A stretch of 64,000 nucleotides of DNA, from the NCBI GenBank assembly GCA_024138015.1, contig JAMXBB010000007.1, forward strand, positions 71,978,932 to 72,042,931. Reading direction: 5' to 3'. Each line of letters begins with the position of its first letter. Position 1 is the first letter of the stretch. Positions 59,760 to 64,000 of the stretch are shown here, in pieces. The translations under genes and the position numbers were made by a program. Source of the stretch: Lumnitzera littorea (taxonomy: Eukaryota; Streptophyta; Magnoliopsida; Myrtales; Combretaceae). The notes under the pieces are model-generated. The model made no database searches. It had not been told where the DNA came from and worked only from the letters and a program-made list of their open reading frames with translations.

Positions 59760-60548
59760 AATTGATGTTCAACCATAGAGATTTCCTTTTTCTCAAAAGT
59801 CAAAAATTGAAAAATATGTGGCGGAAATGTTAGAGTTAAGGTGTAATTTTGCTTAGTATAAGCCCTTTTTCTTCTCTTACTTTGTTAGTAAAGGGAAAGG
59901 ATGACTCTTAGAGGTTTCACATGAACTATAAAGTCTTAAGTCGTGCTACAATCTGAAAAATTTGGGGGAGGCATAATTGTTTCAAAAATGAATTCAAAAG
60001 TAGGATATAGTTAGATTCAAATGGCACCACAAGAGAGTCATAAGATAGCTTTTTGTATACGAAATCATTATGAGTTTATGATAATGCCTTTTAGCACGTC
60101 AAACACTCTGTCAATATTTCAATCTATCATGAACAACATTTTTCGACCTTATTTAAGGAAGTTTATCATAGTACATTTTATGATATTCTAATTTATAGTA
60201 TATTAGAAGAAGAGCAATTGGAACATTTAGAGTAAGCATTTTTATATTTAAGGGACAACATGTTTTGCATAAAAATAAATAAGTATTTTTTTACTCAATC
60301 TAATATTGAATGTTTGGCCATATAATATCAATTGAGGGTACCCTAAGCCATAGAAGATATCAACTATTAAGTAATGCCCACAGCCTATTACTATTAAGAA
60401 ATTGAGATGAATTTTAGGTTTAAGTGTTACTATAGGCGTTTGGTCAAGAATTATGCTACCATTGCAACCCCTTTAATGGTAGTACTAGTTTTGGCTTTTG
60501 CTAGATTTTTCTAAAACATTTGTTATTAAGATAAATGCATATGCTATG
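59760..60548 (+). pseudogene. G4 reverse transcriptase and start of RNase H
   Basis: Recognisable blocks are QPYRFPFSQKSKIEKYVAEML-like (about 59770), the APLLLVKGKDDS region (about 59865), SFLYTKSL and MPFSTSNTLSIFQSIMNNIFRPYLRKF (about 60085-60165). In the catalytic region (about 60165-60200) the Tyr-Asp-Ile-Leu-Ile-Tyr-Ser part appears in a different frame from the block before it, so the F-x-D-D motif is broken. FYRR-like and ATIATPLMV sequences (about 60430) lead into FVIKINAYAM, where the solo LTR cuts in. Confidence 0.82.
60544..60548. repeat. Target-site duplication CTATG, left copy
   Basis: CTATG immediately precedes TGTAATACCC. The identical CTATG at 63455-63459 follows the final ACA. 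Confidence 0.93.
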
Positions 60549-61491
60549 TGTAATACCCTACAACCTCAACCTGCTAACTTTTGAATATTTTAAATCTTTT
60601 ATGGAAAAATATATACTTATAAGTTAAATTAAAGATATAAAACGGTCTATACTAGCTATACTAGTGACACGAGATAATATGTAAAAGTAATTGATATTCA
60701 TTTACCATAATAAAATAAATACCCATAAATTAATAAAACCATATATAAGAATTGGAATGCTGGAATTACACCTAGATTTAAATATGTACTTATATAAATT
60801 AATAATGAATTAATAAAAAAGTTTAGTGTTTAAGAGACACTCTAAAAATTATAATTTATAATAATGTTTTTTTAATTAAGTTAAACCCTTATGACTAAGC
60901 AATAAAAATTAAAAGAAGTAATTGTATAGATTTAATATTTCAATTTAAGCTCATTTATATGCAATTTTCTTAAAAGTATTAAGTTTAACGGGTTTAATCA
61001 CTATAACGTAAAGTTTCGTAATTTTAGATATAACTTATGATAAATCCGTTAAAATTAACTATATGATCTTAATAATTACTATTAATGAGTAAAATTATGT
61101 ATAAAATGCATATAAATAAGTTTCAAATAGATAATGGAACCTATCTATATATATTATATATTAAAGAAAAGTATATTTAGAGTCTTATCTTGGAATATAA
61201 AATCAATGAAAATTTAATTTCAAATAAGACCAAATGATAATATGAGTCTGTCAAAAGTTATAAGAAATAGTCTTATAAAGTCAAACTTTAAAAATAAGTT
61301 GAAATAAAACTAATATAAAATATAACATAAAGTTTATCGAGTTAAATTTTAATTAGTCTAGAAATATAAATTTTAGATTAAGTATATAATATAATGTTCT
61401 ACTTTTTTTAAGTACATTATGAAACTTTAGAAATAATAAATCATGATAAAATTTTAATCAAAAGGTTACGTAAAATTGAACTAACAATATA

Positions 61492-61508
61492 GATATATAT
61501 ATATATAT
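61492..61508. repeat. (AT)n microsatellite in the solo LTR
   Basis: A short AT run followed about 40 bp later by TATATATT. It could serve as the LTR's TATA region. Confidence 0.8.
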
Positions 61509-61589
61509 CATTGCCTTTATCAAGCGATGAACTTTCTTATATATATTGGCTTCTAAAGCCATAAGGTGGGGGGTTTGGAATCAATTAGA

Positions 61590-61702
61590 CGAGAGAGAGA
61601 GAAACTAAAGGAAAGGACTGAAAGGAAAAAAGAAAAAAGAAGAAGAAGGAAAAAAAAAAGGAAAAGGAAAAGAAGAAAAAGAAGAAGAAGAAGAAGAAAA
61701 TA
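61590..61702 (+). repeat. GAGA and GAA/AAG purine tract
   Basis: About 110 bp that is almost only purine on the plus strand (GAGAGAGAGAG, then AAGAAGAAG runs). It sits where the related solo LTR has its GC-rich pocket. Confidence 0.85.
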
Positions 61703-63454
61703 GGATTAAAATATTTAATTTTTTTAATATTTGATATTTTCAAGTAACCTTGTTTTTATAATTATAAGTACTGTTTTATAATTGATATTTAATAGTTATA
61801 GAAAAGATATATCCATAATCTCATTATTTTCCTAAATGGAGTATTTTATCTCTATAATTTCGTAAATTTCTTTTTTTTTCGAATTTTAAATTTAGAATAT
61901 TGATAGTTGTAAAACTTATATATTATTAGTACTAATTCTCAAAATGAGTGGATCTCTAGTAATAATCTTTTAACAAAATTATTAAAAATTGAACTTTATA
62001 TTTGTATAAATCTAACATAATTACTTTCGTAAAATTTGAGTATATATAATTTTTAGTAAAAAGTATATGTTTCTAAAGTAGAAGTTCTTTGAAAGGTAGA
62101 AACTTCTTAAATAATACTAGAAACCAATGTTATATAAATTTTAAATGTAAAATTAAATTACAATGATGTTATATAATAAATGCCTATGACTACATTAGGT
62201 TAAATCAAAAGGGATAAGTCTAATATATTAGGTAGATTTCATCTAAGTATTGTATTTCAATTTCCACTCTATTTTATATCAAATAGGTCAAATTTATAAC
62301 CTTATCGAAGACTTTTGTAAACAATTGGCTAGGAAGTTAGGTAAGTGAGATCAATACTTCACAATATTTTGGGGTATTTATTTTAGAATTTCTGGAGATT
62401 TTGGTATATATTTGTTTATGATTATAGTTAGCTATTTACACACGTACAACACTTGTGTTTAAGATTCAATTTACTATGAAGAGAGTTAAGCTCTATGTTA
62501 TAATTGTTCTATGACTAATATTATACTTGAATTATCTAAGCTTGGTTAATCGTGCTAAATATGAATTAACTCAAAATCAGCTTAAAATCCAACTTGACAT
62601 ACATTGCAACCTACTAGGAGTAACGACTAGGATTATCAAGCCAAACACGAACTCCTTTTGATAAGAATAGCTAAAATTGTATTTTCCCTACTTTAGTCAA
62701 ACTAAGTGAAGGAGAGAAGGTTACAGCAAGGTTAAAGGCTATAGTTCGAAGGTAGTCATAGGAGAAGGATGTTCTCTATTGTATAAGCGCCAATATTTGG
62801 TTCCAACTTGGAGTGCGTGACATTAAGCTCCTCAACCTAAATTAGAGTAAGCATAATTTTTCTAATCTCACAACAGACTAGATAACATCATGCAATGATA
62901 TTTGTTTGTACATACATGTAGCTAACTAACTCGATTGAAAACACTATTTGTAATATGCTGAATACACACTTTCGTTTTCATTCTACTTACTGAGTAAGTT
63001 GTCGCTCATTCCTCTATAGTCTATTTACAAGTTTAGAGTAGAAATATAAGTACTGTACCTAAAACTAGAACTTTAGCAAATGGGGTTGAGAAGGAATGAT
63101 CAAGAAGAATTTTGTTCTTATTATTGACTTTTTTCGTAACTGCTAAGAAAATTACCCGAGCCTTCTTAAGTGCTTCGCTAGTTTTCAATCTTTGATATGT
63201 ATACTGAATAACATATACCTATGGATTTTATGAATACTCTTCTGAAAAGTCAAACCTACGAGTTTTCTTTATCACTCATTTCAAAAGAATTATTCTATAA
63301 GTTTATATCAAGTAAGTATCAAGCTGGATGTTTGAATGCAATAGAGTTAAGTACTTTCAGTGTGAACTTGCTCTAGGATAGCAACTGTAAGGTCGGTTTC
63401 TATCTTAAGATGGTTCATACGGTAGGACTGTTTTAAAGCAGTAGAGTCGAGACA

Positions 63455-63990
63455 CTATGGGCATTGATGTAATATTGCATCAACAATCTCATAAATCTCT
63501 TTTTTCATGAAGAAGTTCAATATAAGATTACAAAATCAAGTACGTACGTAGGAAAATTAGTTGCTACAGCAAAGGCTATAAAAAGATGGTAACATTACTT
63601 TTTAGGTTGTCATATGATTGATAAAACTAATCAAAAAAGCGTAAAAGAAATATTGACTTATGCTATTTAGATACTAGAATAGCAAAATATCTTATTAAGC
63701 TACTAAGATCTGATTATGAGGTGGAATATAAGCTAGGACCATGGAACAAAGCTTGTGATGTTTTGTCCAAAATACATATTGAAAACTCTTAGTTGAATGC
63801 TTCTTCTTTTTTTTTTCTTTTAATTTTATCATTCTTTTGATGAAGGAATTTGAAGACAAGAATGATTGAGGATTTTAAAGGAAAAATGCATTCAAGATTA
63901 GGCCATTCCTTGACTTTTGAAAATTCATGATACGCTCTTATATTTGGGTGAGAAAATTTTTGTCCCACTTCTTCTAAGGTAAGTTATAGC
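63455..63990 (+). pseudogene. G4 RNase H continuation
   Basis: Coding similarity resumes directly after the second CTATG with a G-I-D-V-I-L-H-Q start (RNase H usually has G-x-G-x-V-L-x-Q here). It continues through KLVATAKAIKRW, HYFLGCHMIDKTNQKS (63590-63640) and DYEVEYKLGPWNKACDVLSKIH (about 63710-63780). These are the standard gypsy RNase H blocks. Stops remain between them. Sequence after 63790 would be the RNase H/integrase linker and is not recognisable. Confidence 0.82.
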
Positions 63991-64000
63991 ATTCTACTTA

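Larger units (their letters stand above)
60549..63454 (+). mobile_element. 2.9-kb solo LTR nested in the G4 RNase H
   Basis: 2906 bp, TGTAATACCC to GTCGAGACA, with CTATG on both sides. Its 62690-63450 part aligns with 49770-50508 of the other solo LTR: shared 'gttcgaaggtagtc', 'cctcaacc', 'ctaatctcac', 'cttactgag' and 'ggtcggtttctatctta' versions in the same order. The middle differs strongly and here holds a GAA-rich tract. The two therefore belong to related subfamilies. No coding domains lie inside. Confidence 0.92.
58000..64000 (+). mobile_element. G4: very degraded Ty3/gypsy element, split by a solo LTR
   Basis: Plus-strand remnants in order gag (about 58280-58990), protease (59217), reverse transcriptase (59765-60480), RNase H (60490-60548 and 63455-63775), then toward integrase at the window end. 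Stops and frame changes are frequent, clearly more than in G1 or G2, so it is probably older. No 5' LTR was recognised, and the 3' end lies beyond the window. A 2906-bp solo LTR interrupts RNase H. Confidence 0.85.

Overview
The window is nuclear DNA of a flowering plant, most likely a dicot. The evidence is a strongly AT-rich background, a GT-AG-spliced plant 1-aminocyclopropane-1-carboxylate (ACC) synthase gene, and dense Ty1/copia and Ty3/gypsy LTR retrotransposon remains. I could not identify the species. There are no bacterial, viral or organellar genes, and I found no convincing tRNA, rRNA, CRISPR or operon-like system.

Layout. 1-16963: AT-rich intergenic DNA with microsatellites, a 127-bp tandem duplication and a 286-bp LTR-like repeat block around 5.0-6.0 kb. 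16964-21785: a complete but dead Ty1/copia element (301-bp LTRs, 5-bp target-site duplication GCAAG). 21786-25813: intergenic. 25814-29692: a second copia element, cut off in reverse transcriptase. 29693-30340: an LTR fragment of another family. 30341-37210: a minus-strand Ty3/gypsy element (G1). 37265-37457: a small fold-back element. 39402-51148: a second minus-strand copy of the same gypsy family (G2), bounded by AGAGG and split by two later insertions, each with its own target duplication (CTTGG, ATAAG). 53146-54844: a four-exon ACC synthase gene, the only gene that looks functional, with TATA box and CT-rich leader. 54845-58000: intergenic, with a CACTA-like end. About 58.0-64.0 kb: a very decayed plus-strand gypsy element, split inside RNase H by a 2.9-kb solo LTR flanked by CTATG.

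How it works together. The ACC synthase makes ACC, the precursor of ethylene. Its short C-terminus points to the class lacking the usual phosphorylation tail. All other coding-like sequence is retrotransposon debris whose protein domains carry many stops and damaged catalytic residues. The most informative content is the insertion history: three nested insertions have exact 5-bp duplications, and two 2.9-kb solo LTRs belong to one related family. I saw no previously undescribed biological system.
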